Shown one piece after another: positions 9,476 through 17,569 of a stretch of DNA of 64,000 bases. The notes under the pieces are model-generated. The model made no database searches. It saw only the letters and a list, made by a program, of their open reading frames with translations, and was not told the DNA's origin. A program made the translations under genes and the position numbers. The stretch comes from Lachnospiraceae bacterium UBA7784. Lineage in GTDB: Bacteria; Bacillota; Clostridia; Lachnospirales; Lachnospiraceae. Where the stretch lies: positions 5,584 to 69,583 of the forward strand of contig DLDA01000017.1 in NCBI GenBank assembly GCA_002480925.1, in the 5' to 3' direction. Positions within the stretch are counted from its first letter, which is position 1, and the number at the start of each line of letters is the position of its first letter.

Positions 9476-10168
9476 ATGGCAGAGATATATTTTTTGCGTC
9501 ACGGTCAGACAGATATGAATATTTCCCATATGCTGCAGGGCCGGACCAATACCGATCTGAATGACAGAGGAAGAAGACAGGCAGAAAGTACAGGAAAAGC
9601 AATAGCAGAAAGAGGCATAAGGCCGGATATCATCTTTTCATCGCCTCTTAACAGGGTGAGACAGACGGTATGCGGGGCACTTAGTGCGCAGAACCTTACC
9701 CCTATCGATATGACGCTTGGAGAGGCTCTTGTATATCAGGGAGACAAGGTTCCTCTGGTTACCGATGAGCGGCTTATAGAGATGAGCTTCGGAGAGGCCG
9801 AGGGTATCCCTATGGATGAGCTGCCGGATGATTTTGCAGACATATTTTTTCATGATCCTGAGAACTATTCTCCAGTAGCCGGAGCAGAGTCCTATCAGGA
9901 GCTTGTAGCAAGATGCAGGGATTTTCTGGAATCGCTTCGCAGGGATATAAGACCAAGCGGCATTCTTTCTGATAAGACCATCTTCTGTGCGACTCATGGC
10001 GGAGTCATGCACTGCATTTTTCTTCTGCTGTCACACAGGCAGCTTAAGGATTTCTGGAGGCAGTCGGTTCTTAACTGTGCAGTAATAAGGGCATTCCTTG
10101 GAGACAGACAGGATGATGACAGGGTTTCGTTTATCGAGGAAGGATTTACAGGAGAGGAAAGAATTTGA
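9476..10168 (+). CDS. Histidine phosphatase (phosphoglycerate mutase-like) family protein
   Basis: A 230-residue branch-2 histidine phosphatase. FLRHGQTDMN carries the phospho-accepting His, SSPLNRVRQT the arginine pair, and ATHGGVMHCIF the second catalytic His. Substrate specificity cannot be read from the sequence; members include phosphoglycerate mutases, cobalamin phosphatases (CobC) and broad phosphatases. It is translationally coupled to the following deacetylase gene (stop and start overlap by one base). Confidence 0.85.
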   Translation: MAEIYFLRHGQTDMNISHMLQGRTNTDLNDRGRRQAESTGKAIAERGIRPDIIFSSPLNRVRQTVCGALSAQNLTPIDMTLGEALVYQGDKVPLVTDERLIEMSFGEAEGIPMDELPDDFADIFFHDPENYSPVAGAESYQELVARCRDFLESLRRDIRPSGILSDKTIFCATHGGVMHCIFLLLSHRQLKDFWRQSVLNCAVIRAFLGDRQDDDRVSFIEEGFTGEERI

Positions 10169-11052
10169 TGAAGAAGGCAGCATTATTTCTTGGAGCAATA
10201 TGCATGAGCTTATCCATGATCGTGCCAGAGGGCTCATCGGCAGTTCAGGCAAGGGTGGTTACAGAAGCAGATGTTGGTAAGAAAAATGAGACCAGCGCAA
10301 CAAGTGGCTCAGCCATAAAGACAAAGCCCCAAAGGCCATCAAAGCCGGCTAAGTCAAATAAGCCGGTGAAGAAGAACAATAATAAGCCGGTGAAGAAGAA
10401 CAAGAAAAAGAAGCATAAGAAGCAGCCGAAGAAGACGGTATATCTTACCTTTGATGACGGACCGGGAAGCAGGGTCACACCAAAGCTCCTTAAGGTCTTA
10501 AAGGACAATAAGGTAAAGGCTACTTTCTTTATAGTAGGCTATGAGGGAAAGGCAAATAAAAAGCTTCTGAAGCGGATAGTGAAGGACGGCCATACAATAG
10601 CCATTCATACCTACACCCACGATTACAGGAAGATCTATTCCAGCAAGAAGGCTTTTCTTTCAGACTTCCATAAGACAGAGAAGCTTATAGTGGATACGAC
10701 CGGGGTAAAGCCGCATTACTTCAGATTCCCTGGAGGAGGCAACAATCACTATATGTCAAAGAAGCTGAGAAAGTCAATACTTAAGGAGCTTCATAAGGAA
10801 GGCTATACAGAAATGGACTGGAACTGCGGTACCTCTGACGCGGCAGCGACCTATTATAGTGCGGCCCAGCTTATCAGATATGGTAAGACTACTCACTGGG
10901 GACCGGATCCTATCGTCTTGCTGCAGCATGATGCCAATACCAAGTATCATACACCGGAGGTCACAAGGGCACTGATAAAGTATTACAGATCAAAGGGATA
11001 TCATTTCAGCGGCCTGTCTGATTATCCGGGACCGGAGATGTGCTTTAAGTAG
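10168..11052 (+). CDS. Secreted polysaccharide deacetylase (NodB domain)
   Basis: A 294-residue exported enzyme, probably removing acetyl groups from cell-wall glycans such as peptidoglycan. An N-terminal signal peptide (residues 1-~29) is followed by a very basic Lys/Pro/Asn linker (about 50-90), then the NodB domain with motif 1 TFDDGPG, motif 2 HTYTH, motif 3 RFPGGG, a DWN motif and the C-terminal LLQHD. All catalytic positions are present. The linker may bind the anionic wall. The start at 10168 overlaps the previous stop (TGATG), and GGAGAGGAAAG lies upstream. Confidence 0.9.
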   Translation: MKKAALFLGAICMSLSMIVPEGSSAVQARVVTEADVGKKNETSATSGSAIKTKPQRPSKPAKSNKPVKKNNNKPVKKNKKKKHKKQPKKTVYLTFDDGPGSRVTPKLLKVLKDNKVKATFFIVGYEGKANKKLLKRIVKDGHTIAIHTYTHDYRKIYSSKKAFLSDFHKTEKLIVDTTGVKPHYFRFPGGGNNHYMSKKLRKSILKELHKEGYTEMDWNCGTSDAAATYYSAAQLIRYGKTTHWGPDPIVLLQHDANTKYHTPEVTRALIKYYRSKGYHFSGLSDYPGPEMCFK

Positions 11053-11076
11053 AGAGTCTTTTAAAGGAGGGCAACA

Positions 11077-13197
11077 ATGACAGACAAAAGTGTACTGATA
11101 ATCGATGATTCACCGACCAACAGAAAGATGCTGGCGGATATCTTAAAGGATGAGGTCGATGTGCTTGAGGCAGATACAGGCGAGAAGGGTCTTGGCCTTT
11201 TGAAGAGCCATATAGGTCATATAGGGATAGTGCTTCTTGATCTTATCATGCCGGGAATGAGCGGCTTTGATGTGCTAAGTGAGATGAAGCGTGAGCATAT
11301 GATGGACTATGTGCCAGTGATCATGATCTCCAGCGCAGATGAACCGGGCAATATAGAGAAGGCATTTGATCTGGGAGCCCTGGACTTCATATCGCGTCCA
11401 TATTCTGAGAGGATAGTTAGGAGAAGAGTGCTTACTACTATAAGCCTCTTTCAGAAGCAGGCCAGCATAGCGAGTAAGATCGACAGGCAGTACAAGGCCG
11501 ATGACGAGCTTATCGACAAGAGGACCGGACTTCCTTATAAGAAGAATTTTTTCAATCAGGTAGACACGGCGCTAAGGAACCCGAACCTTGTACCTCTGTA
11601 TATGGTTGCCATGGACATAGATCATTTCAAGCTCTTCAACAGCTATTACAGCTGGGAGAGAGGAGATGAATACATCAAAAAGATAGGATCGATACTTGCT
11701 TCATCTACACAGAGACATGGAGGAGTCGCCGGCTATCTGGGTGGTGATGATTTCGCCCTGCTCTGTCCGGCGAGATTTGATCTTGTCAATTCCCTTTCAG
11801 AGCAGCTGAACCGCTATCTTTCTGAAAACAGCTTTGAGCCCTCTTTCCGTACTAATTTCGGAATCTATTCGGTGGACATGGCGCGTGCGACGGATGCCAA
11901 AGCCCTCTACGATCTTGCTGCAATAGCGCTTGAGACCATAAGAGGCGATTATACAAGGACTGTTACGGTCTACGATCCTGCTATGATCCAGAAGGAGCAG
12001 GATGAATACAAGCGGCTTCTTAATATCAGAAGCGGTATCAAAAATGGAGAATTCACTATCTATATCCAGCCAAAGGTAGATATGAATACAGGTCATATCC
12101 TGGGTGGCGAGGCTCTGGCCAGATGGATCCATGACGGTACAGTATATTCTCCCGGACTTTTTGTCCCGGTGATGGAGAAGAATGGACTTATTTCCTCTCT
12201 TGACAAGCTGATCTGGGACAGAAGCGCCAGATATATAAAGAAGCTTATAGGGGAGGGGATAAATCCTCTGCCTATCTCTGTAAATATATCAACGACCGAT
12301 ATCTTCACTATGGATGTACCGGAGTTCTTCAGTGAGCTGATAAGGGCTTATGACATACCTCCGGCCCTTCTTGAGGCTGAGCTGTCTGAGAGCACCTTCC
12401 AGAAGGCGCCAGAGAGAGCTGCCGATGTGGTATCGAGATTCCATGACATAGGAATGAGCGTCTCCTATGATGATTTCGGCAGCGGCTATGCACCTCTGTC
12501 CACGATCGAGTCCATGGATGTGGATATGCTAAAGATCGATACGACCTTCCTGCGTATGTCACATGAGAATCCGGAAAGGAGCAGGAATATCCTTGAGCCT
12601 GTGCTTGCTATGGCTCAGCAGATCCAGCTTCCTGTGATAATAGAGGGAGTAGAGACCGAGGGACAGGCTGACTTCCTTAAGCGTATGGGCTGCTACTATG
12701 CTCAGGGCTATCTGTTCTATACACCTATGCCTACAGAGCGTTTTACAAGGCTTATAAGCGATCCGGCAATGGTCGAGACCGAGGGACTCATGATTGGGGC
12801 ACCTCAGGCCTACAGGGTAAGACAGATCTTAAGCTCTGACTACATATCGGATGATATGGTGACAAATTTATTCGGATCAATAGTCATCTTAAACAGGATA
12901 GGAAGTATAGTCCATGTCGGATGGTCCCTGCTCGACCACTACAGGAATTCAAGCCTCCAGGAGCTTGTCGATAAAGATAACAGTACGTCGATATCAGACT
13001 TTGTACAGGATGAGGACAGGGAGAAATTTGACAGGCTTTTCGAGAGCGCTGTTGAGAATAAGGATCAGGGAGCAAAGGGCACTATCACCTTTGTCACATC
13101 AGAGGGACAGATAAGAGTCAGGATAAGGCTTTATTATTTGAGAAGCAATGTAAATGAGCAGATCTTTTATTCAATGTTAGACCAGATCGACGAATAA
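11077..13197 (+). CDS. Response regulator with degenerate GGDEF and EAL domains (probable c-di-GMP phosphodiesterase)
   Basis: A 706-residue signalling protein. Residues 1-125 are a receiver domain with phosphoacceptor Asp55, acidic Asp10/Asp11 and Ser85; the conserved Lys is replaced by Arg107 (FISRPY). The GGDEF domain (about 145-300) reads GGDDF at 222-226, lacks the RxxD inhibitory site, and has Ser instead of Asp in the FN(D) motif, so cyclase activity is doubtful. The EAL domain (about 318-560) keeps EALARW, SVNIS, YDDFGSGY, LKID and IEGVET, consistent with active phosphodiesterase. The C-terminal 120 residues resemble a PAS domain (weak). No partner histidine kinase is adjacent. Confidence 0.9.
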   Translation: MTDKSVLIIDDSPTNRKMLADILKDEVDVLEADTGEKGLGLLKSHIGHIGIVLLDLIMPGMSGFDVLSEMKREHMMDYVPVIMISSADEPGNIEKAFDLGALDFISRPYSERIVRRRVLTTISLFQKQASIASKIDRQYKADDELIDKRTGLPYKKNFFNQVDTALRNPNLVPLYMVAMDIDHFKLFNSYYSWERGDEYIKKIGSILASSTQRHGGVAGYLGGDDFALLCPARFDLVNSLSEQLNRYLSENSFEPSFRTNFGIYSVDMARATDAKALYDLAAIALETIRGDYTRTVTVYDPAMIQKEQDEYKRLLNIRSGIKNGEFTIYIQPKVDMNTGHILGGEALARWIHDGTVYSPGLFVPVMEKNGLISSLDKLIWDRSARYIKKLIGEGINPLPISVNISTTDIFTMDVPEFFSELIRAYDIPPALLEAELSESTFQKAPERAADVVSRFHDIGMSVSYDDFGSGYAPLSTIESMDVDMLKIDTTFLRMSHENPERSRNILEPVLAMAQQIQLPVIIEGVETEGQADFLKRMGCYYAQGYLFYTPMPTERFTRLISDPAMVETEGLMIGAPQAYRVRQILSSDYISDDMVTNLFGSIVILNRIGSIVHVGWSLLDHYRNSSLQELVDKDNSTSISDFVQDEDREKFDRLFESAVENKDQGAKGTITFVTSEGQIRVRIRLYYLRSNVNEQIFYSMLDQIDE

Positions 13198-13201
13198 AAA
13201 A

Positions 13202-13231
13202 ACGCTGACGGATCCGCCGTCAGCGTTTTTT
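13202..13231. terminator. Bidirectional terminator between the EAL gene and nadC
   Basis: A perfect 10-bp stem ACGCTGACGG/CCGTCAGCGT flanked by an A run on one side and a T run on the other. It can end the converging transcripts. Confidence 0.85.
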
Positions 13232-13233
13232 AT

Positions 13234-14088
13234 TTAATCTGTAGGATGAAGATTCTTAAGAGAAAGATCGAGGATCGGGGCTGAATGGGTAAGAGAGCCG
13301 CTTGATACGAAGTCGGCTCCCAGGTCCTTTATCATGTCCACATTCTCACAGCTTACGTTTCCTGAGATCTCAGTCAGGGCCCGGCCGTCTATTAAGGCTA
13401 TGGCCTGCTTCATTGTCTCGTGATCCATATTATCAAGCATTATGATATCAGCGCCTGCGTCAAGAGCCTCCTGGACCTGGTCTATGCTTTCGGTCTCGAC
13501 CTCTATCTTTCTGACGAATGGAGCATAGTCCCTTGCCAGCTTCACGGCTCTGCTTATAGATCCTGCAGCTCCTATATGGTTGTCCTTTATCAGGACTCCG
13601 TCAGTCAGATTATATCTGTGGTTCGTGGCCCCTCCGACCTTTACAGCATATTTCTCAAAAAGACGCATATTAGGAGTGGTCTTTCTGGTATCAAGAAGCC
13701 TTGTCTTAGAACCCTCTAGAAGATCTACCATACGTCTAGTCATAGTAGCTATACCGCTCATCCTCTGAAGGTAATTAAGCGCTGTACGCTCTCCTATAAG
13801 CAGGGTCCTGATGTCGCCCAGAACCTCAGCTATCTTCTGGCCGGATCTTATTTTCTCTCCGTCCTTTACGAAGACCTCGAACTCTGTTGTGAAATCGAGA
13901 AGAGTAAAGACTCTTTTGAATACATCGAGACCGCAGAGTATACCATCTTCCTTTGCGATCAGATCCACCTGACCGGGAGTACTCTTCGGCATTATAGCGT
14001 TTGTCGTCACGTCCTCTGAGGTCACATCCTCTCTTAATGCAGAAAGGATATAAGGGTCAGCGTTTAATTTAAGAGTTATATCTGTCAT
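13234..14088 (-). CDS. nadC: Nicotinate-nucleotide diphosphorylase (quinolinate phosphoribosyltransferase)
   Basis: Converts quinolinate and PRPP to nicotinate mononucleotide, the third step of de novo NAD synthesis. The start chosen (14088) has AAAGGAG six bases upstream and gives 284 residues, normal for NadC; the longer frame extends into nadB. Motifs include LREDVTSEDVTT, LNYLQRMSGIAT, LLDTRKTTPNMR and IKDNHIG, and the DIIMLDNM strand. It is the last gene of nadABC. Confidence 0.96.
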   Translation of the reverse strand: MTDITLKLNADPYILSALREDVTSEDVTTNAIMPKSTPGQVDLIAKEDGILCGLDVFKRVFTLLDFTTEFEVFVKDGEKIRSGQKIAEVLGDIRTLLIGERTALNYLQRMSGIATMTRRMVDLLEGSKTRLLDTRKTTPNMRLFEKYAVKVGGATNHRYNLTDGVLIKDNHIGAAGSISRAVKLARDYAPFVRKIEVETESIDQVQEALDAGADIIMLDNMDHETMKQAIALIDGRALTEISGNVSCENVDMIKDLGADFVSSGSLTHSAPILDLSLKNLHPTD

Positions 14089-14101
14089 ATGTTCTCCTTT
14101 A

Positions 14102-15460
14102 CTATTCGGCGTTCTGATCCATAAGAGTGTTTTCCCTGTCGATTTCATCCCAGATCAGCTGTCTGTTTTCCTGATCCCTGTCTTTGGTATCATAAAGACT
14201 GTCAAGATCGAGATCATAGATCGCTGCAAGCTCTGACAGGGACTTGTCAAGATTAGAGACATAGCGGGGCTTCCTGCCCTCCCAGGCCCTCTGCCCGTCT
14301 ATCTTTACCATATGTTCGGCTGCATTCTTTGCGAATACAAGGCTTTCCAAAAGGGAGTTGCTGGCAAGGCGGTTCTTGCCATGGACACCATTGCAGCAGG
14401 TCTCACCTGAGGCATAGAGATGGTCCATGGATGTATGTGAATTCAGATCGACATGGATACCACCCATGAAATAATGCTGGGCAGGGACCACAGGCACATA
14501 CTCCTTCTTCGGATCTATACCGCATTCGAGACAGTGCTTTACTATATGAGGAAATCTCTTTGCTATGTCGAATTTCGTGATCGCCATCATATTGAGATTG
14601 ACATACTTAGTATGATCCTTTGCCATCTGCTTAAGGATCTCCTGTGACAGCAGATCTCTTGGCAGAAGCTCATTTGTGAAGCGCTCTCCGTTCTTGTCAA
14701 GAAGAGTCGCACCCTCACCGCGCACAGACTCTGAGACAAGAAAACGTCTTTCCTTCTTCTCACTGTAAAAGGTCGTCGGATGGATCTGCACATAGTTCAC
14801 ATGCTCCAGCTTTATACCGCGGCGAAGACACAGAGCCAGCGAATCTCCGGTAAGTGAAGGATAGTTGGTCGAATTCTCATAGATGCCGCCAATACCGCCG
14901 GTAGCCAGAAGTATATGGGAGGCAAAGACAGTGTGGAGCTCTCCGTCACCGTCAAGAACCACTATTCCGTCGCAGCGGTTATTTTTACAGAGGAGGTCTA
15001 CCATTCTGGTGTATTCAGAGATCTCGACGTTCGGGAGTTTCTTTACTGCTGCCTGCAGATGGGTGGTAATCTCCTCTCCTGTGATATCCTCGTGGTGGAG
15101 GATACGGTTAGTCGAATGGGCGGCCTCCCTGGTAAACTCAAGCGTGCCGTCAGGGTTTCTCGCGAAGTCTACCCCGTAGCCCATAAGCTCCTCAATGACT
15201 CCCTTTGAGGAACGTATCATGCAGTCAACCGATTCCTTCCGGTTCTCATAATGCCCTGCCCTCATCGTATCCTCAAAGAAGCTGTCATAGTCGGAAGGAT
15301 CCTTTAGCACACAGATACCACCCTGTGCCAGATATGAATCACATTCCTCCATACCCTTTTTTGTTATCATAAGGATCTGTTTGTCTGCAGGAAGATGCAG
15401 AGCCGCAAAGCAGCCCGCTACACCGGCACCTGCAATTATTACATCGTATTTCTTTTTCAT
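14102..15460 (-). CDS. nadB: L-aspartate oxidase
   Basis: An FAD enzyme oxidising aspartate to iminoaspartate for quinolinate synthesis by NadA; in anaerobes it uses an acceptor other than oxygen (family knowledge). The N-terminal dinucleotide fold AGAGVAGCFAALHL, the GGIC/GGIGGIY glycine loops, HPTTF and NRLASNSLLESLVF are visible. At 452 residues it is shorter than the roughly 540-residue E. coli enzyme, mostly through a reduced C-terminal helical domain. The start overlaps the end of nadA by four bases (ATGA), implying translational coupling. Confidence 0.95.
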   Translation of the reverse strand: MKKKYDVIIAGAGVAGCFAALHLPADKQILMITKKGMEECDSYLAQGGICVLKDPSDYDSFFEDTMRAGHYENRKESVDCMIRSSKGVIEELMGYGVDFARNPDGTLEFTREAAHSTNRILHHEDITGEEITTHLQAAVKKLPNVEISEYTRMVDLLCKNNRCDGIVVLDGDGELHTVFASHILLATGGIGGIYENSTNYPSLTGDSLALCLRRGIKLEHVNYVQIHPTTFYSEKKERRFLVSESVRGEGATLLDKNGERFTNELLPRDLLSQEILKQMAKDHTKYVNLNMMAITKFDIAKRFPHIVKHCLECGIDPKKEYVPVVPAQHYFMGGIHVDLNSHTSMDHLYASGETCCNGVHGKNRLASNSLLESLVFAKNAAEHMVKIDGQRAWEGRKPRYVSNLDKSLSELAAIYDLDLDSLYDTKDRDQENRQLIWDEIDRENTLMDQNAE

Positions 15461-16392
15461 TTTGAAAGTCTTAGCATTTTCTCCATAGGTAAAGCGGCAT
15501 CCCTCATTATATCATCAGGAAGCGTGATCTGATTGTCTTCATATTCAAGCACATGAAGAAGCTTCTCCATAGTAAGCTTTTTCATGTTCGGACAGATCTG
15601 CATAGGACCTGCAGGGTAGAAGCTTTTGTCAGGATATCTCTTGCCCAGCTCATGCATGACGCCTAGCTCTGTGGCGACGATGAATTCCCTGGCATCTGAC
15701 TCTCCGGCGTATTTTATTATGCCTGAGGTGGATCCGACATAGTCAGCAAGAGCCACTACACCAGGCTTGCATTCAGGATGAACCAGAAGCGGGGCATCGG
15801 GCTTCAACTCCTTTGCCTTCTTTACTACATCTGCCTTTATCGAATTGTGCACATGGCAGAAGCCGTCGTTAAAGATGAAATTCTTGTCAGGAAGCTGGTC
15901 TGCAATATAGCGGGCCAGATTCTGATCCGGAATGAAGAAGATATTCTTCTGAGGAAGCCGGCTTACGATCTTTAGAGCATTGGCGCTTGTCACGCATACA
16001 TCTGAGGCAGCCTTTAAGTCTGCTGTGGAATTTACATAGCAGACGACTGCAAGATCATCATACTTACTCCTCATCTCTGCGATCGAATCGGTCGTGGCCA
16101 TATGAGCCATAGGACAGTCAGCGGCTATCTCAGGGATCAGAACCTTCTTGTCAGGATTCAAGACCTTGGCGCTCTCCCCCATGAAACGGACTCCGCAGAG
16201 TACTATTATATCTGCATCGGTCTCAGTAGCCTTCTTTGCCAGGAAAAATGAATCCCCCACATAGTCCGCTATATCCTGGATCTGATCAGCCACATAGTAG
16301 TGAGCCATAATCACAGCGTTTTTCTGATTCTTTAAAGCATTGATACGGTCTGCTATTTCTTTCGTGTTCACAGGCATGCCTTTCCATTTCAT
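15457..16392 (-). CDS. nadA: Quinolinate synthase
   Basis: Condenses iminoaspartate with dihydroxyacetone phosphate to quinolinate, using a [4Fe-4S] cluster. The three cluster cysteines are in VLCGVRFMGESA, HPECKPG and MQICPNM. The AHYYVADQIQDIADYVGDS region is characteristic. The true start is uncertain: ATG 16392 directly abuts a terminator-like U tract and has no ribosome site. GTG 16371, preceded by GGAAAGG at seven bases, or ATG 16377 is more likely. Heads the nadABC operon. Confidence 0.94.
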   Translation of the reverse strand: MKWKGMPVNTKEIADRINALKNQKNAVIMAHYYVADQIQDIADYVGDSFFLAKKATETDADIIVLCGVRFMGESAKVLNPDKKVLIPEIAADCPMAHMATTDSIAEMRSKYDDLAVVCYVNSTADLKAASDVCVTSANALKIVSRLPQKNIFFIPDQNLARYIADQLPDKNFIFNDGFCHVHNSIKADVVKKAKELKPDAPLLVHPECKPGVVALADYVGSTSGIIKYAGESDAREFIVATELGVMHELGKRYPDKSFYPAGPMQICPNMKKLTMEKLLHVLEYEDNQITLPDDIMRDAALPMEKMLRLSK

Positions 16393-16422
16393 AAAAAGGC
16401 TGTGAAAAGAATATTCACAGCC
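16393..16422 (-). terminator. Terminator-like hairpin at the start of nadA (possible attenuator)
   Basis: On the minus strand GGCTGTGAA (16414-16422) pairs with TTCACAGCC (16398-16406) across a 7-base loop, followed by five T residues that run directly into the first possible nadA start codon. It lies downstream of the nadA promoter, so it belongs to the nadABC leader transcript. Confidence 0.65.
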
Positions 16423-16439
16423 CTTGGTTTTTCCGAATC

Positions 16440-16468
16440 AGTTTACCACTATTAAAATGATTTTACAA
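16440..16468 (-). promoter_or_regulatory. nadA: Promoter of nadABC overlapped by direct repeats
   Basis: On the minus strand, TTGTAA (16463-16468), a 17-bp spacer and TAAACT (16440-16445). Two near-identical direct repeats, TTTACCACTATTAAAATGA (16442-16460) and TTTACAACTATTAAATGA (16462-16479), cover this promoter. They are a likely repressor operator; NiaR is a candidate by pathway only. Confidence 0.6.
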
Positions 16469-16490
16469 CTATTAAATGAAAGTCTCCGGA

Positions 16491-16519
16491 TTGACTTCAT
16501 TGATTTGAAGTGATATAGT
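16491..16519 (+). promoter_or_regulatory. Promoter of the ABC transporter genes with internal inverted repeat
   Basis: TTGACT (16491-16496), a 17-bp spacer and TATAGT (16514-16519). The inverted repeat ACTTCA-N6-TGAAGT (16494-16511) lies between the two hexamers and could be an operator. The leader is too short for a T-box. Confidence 0.7.
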
Positions 16520-16563
16520 GAAAAAATCGAAAGTATATTTCAAGGAAGGAGTCTATAATTATA

Positions 16564-17562
16564 ATGAAGAAGAAAAAGATCATCACACTGTTCCTTGCAG
16601 CCGCAATGGCTGTGACTTCACTGGCTGGCTGTTCCGGGGCGTCGAATGGCAAGTCAGCTGACAAGGGAGGCAAAGGGGGGAAAACCTATAATATAGGTAT
16701 CTGTCAGCTGGTACAGCATCCGGCGCTTGATGCCGCTACGAAGGGCTTCAAGGATTATCTGAAGGAGAAGCTGGGAGACAGGGTGAAGTTCGATGAGCAG
16801 AATGCCGCAGGTGATTCTGCAAACTGCTCGACCATCTGCAACGGCTTCGTCTCTGCCGGAGACGATCTTATCATGGCTAATGCGACAGCAGCTCTTACAG
16901 CAGCTACTCAGGCTACGACCACTATCCCTATACTGGGCACCTCGGTTACCGATTATGGCACAGCCTTAAGCATCAAGGACTGGAGCGGAAAGAGCGGAAG
17001 CAATGTATCAGGGACTACAGATCTGGCTCCTCTCGACCAGCAGGCTTCAATGCTGAATGAGCTTTTCCCGGACGCAAAGAAGGTAGGCATCCTTTACTGC
17101 TCTGCAGAGGCCAATAGCAAGTATCAGGTCGATACCATCACTCCTTTCCTTGAGAAGTACGGATATACAGTAAAGGCTTATACATTCTCGGATTCGAATG
17201 ATGTGGCTCAGGTCACAAAGCAGGCCTGCGCTGACTCGGATGTCCTCTACATCCCTACTGACAATACTGCAGCAAACTGTGCTGAGAATATCAATAACGT
17301 TGCCCTTCCGGCAAAGACTCCTATTGTATGCGGAGAAGAGGGAATCTGCTCAGGCTGCGGAGTAGCGACTCTTTCGATAAGCTATGAGGATCTGGGAAGA
17401 AAGACCGGAGAAATGGCCTACGATATCCTTGTCAATGGCAAGAATCCTGGCGACATGCAGGTCGAGAGCGCAGAGAACTTCACAAAGGAGTATGATGCTG
17501 ATCGTGCCAAGAAGCTTGGCGTAACGATCCCTGATGATTATAAGGCAATTAGTAAAGAGTGA
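16564..17562 (+). CDS. ABC transporter substrate-binding lipoprotein (ABC_sub_bind/TrpX-like family)
   Basis: A 332-residue lipoprotein with a signal peptide ending in the lipobox LAGC (Cys23). The mature part fits the two-lobed ABC_sub_bind family (TrpX-like), with ICQLVQHPALDAATKGF, GTSVTDY, KKVGILYCSAEANS and VLYIPTDNT segments. Members import aromatic amino acids or unknown small molecules, so the substrate is unresolved here. It heads an operon with the permease and ATPase genes and, apparently, the tetrapyrrole genes. A good AAGGAAGGAG site precedes ATG. Confidence 0.88.
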   Translation: MKKKKIITLFLAAAMAVTSLAGCSGASNGKSADKGGKGGKTYNIGICQLVQHPALDAATKGFKDYLKEKLGDRVKFDEQNAAGDSANCSTICNGFVSAGDDLIMANATAALTAATQATTTIPILGTSVTDYGTALSIKDWSGKSGSNVSGTTDLAPLDQQASMLNELFPDAKKVGILYCSAEANSKYQVDTITPFLEKYGYTVKAYTFSDSNDVAQVTKQACADSDVLYIPTDNTAANCAENINNVALPAKTPIVCGEEGICSGCGVATLSISYEDLGRKTGEMAYDILVNGKNPGDMQVESAENFTKEYDADRAKKLGVTIPDDYKAISKE

Positions 17563-17569
17563 TAAAGAT

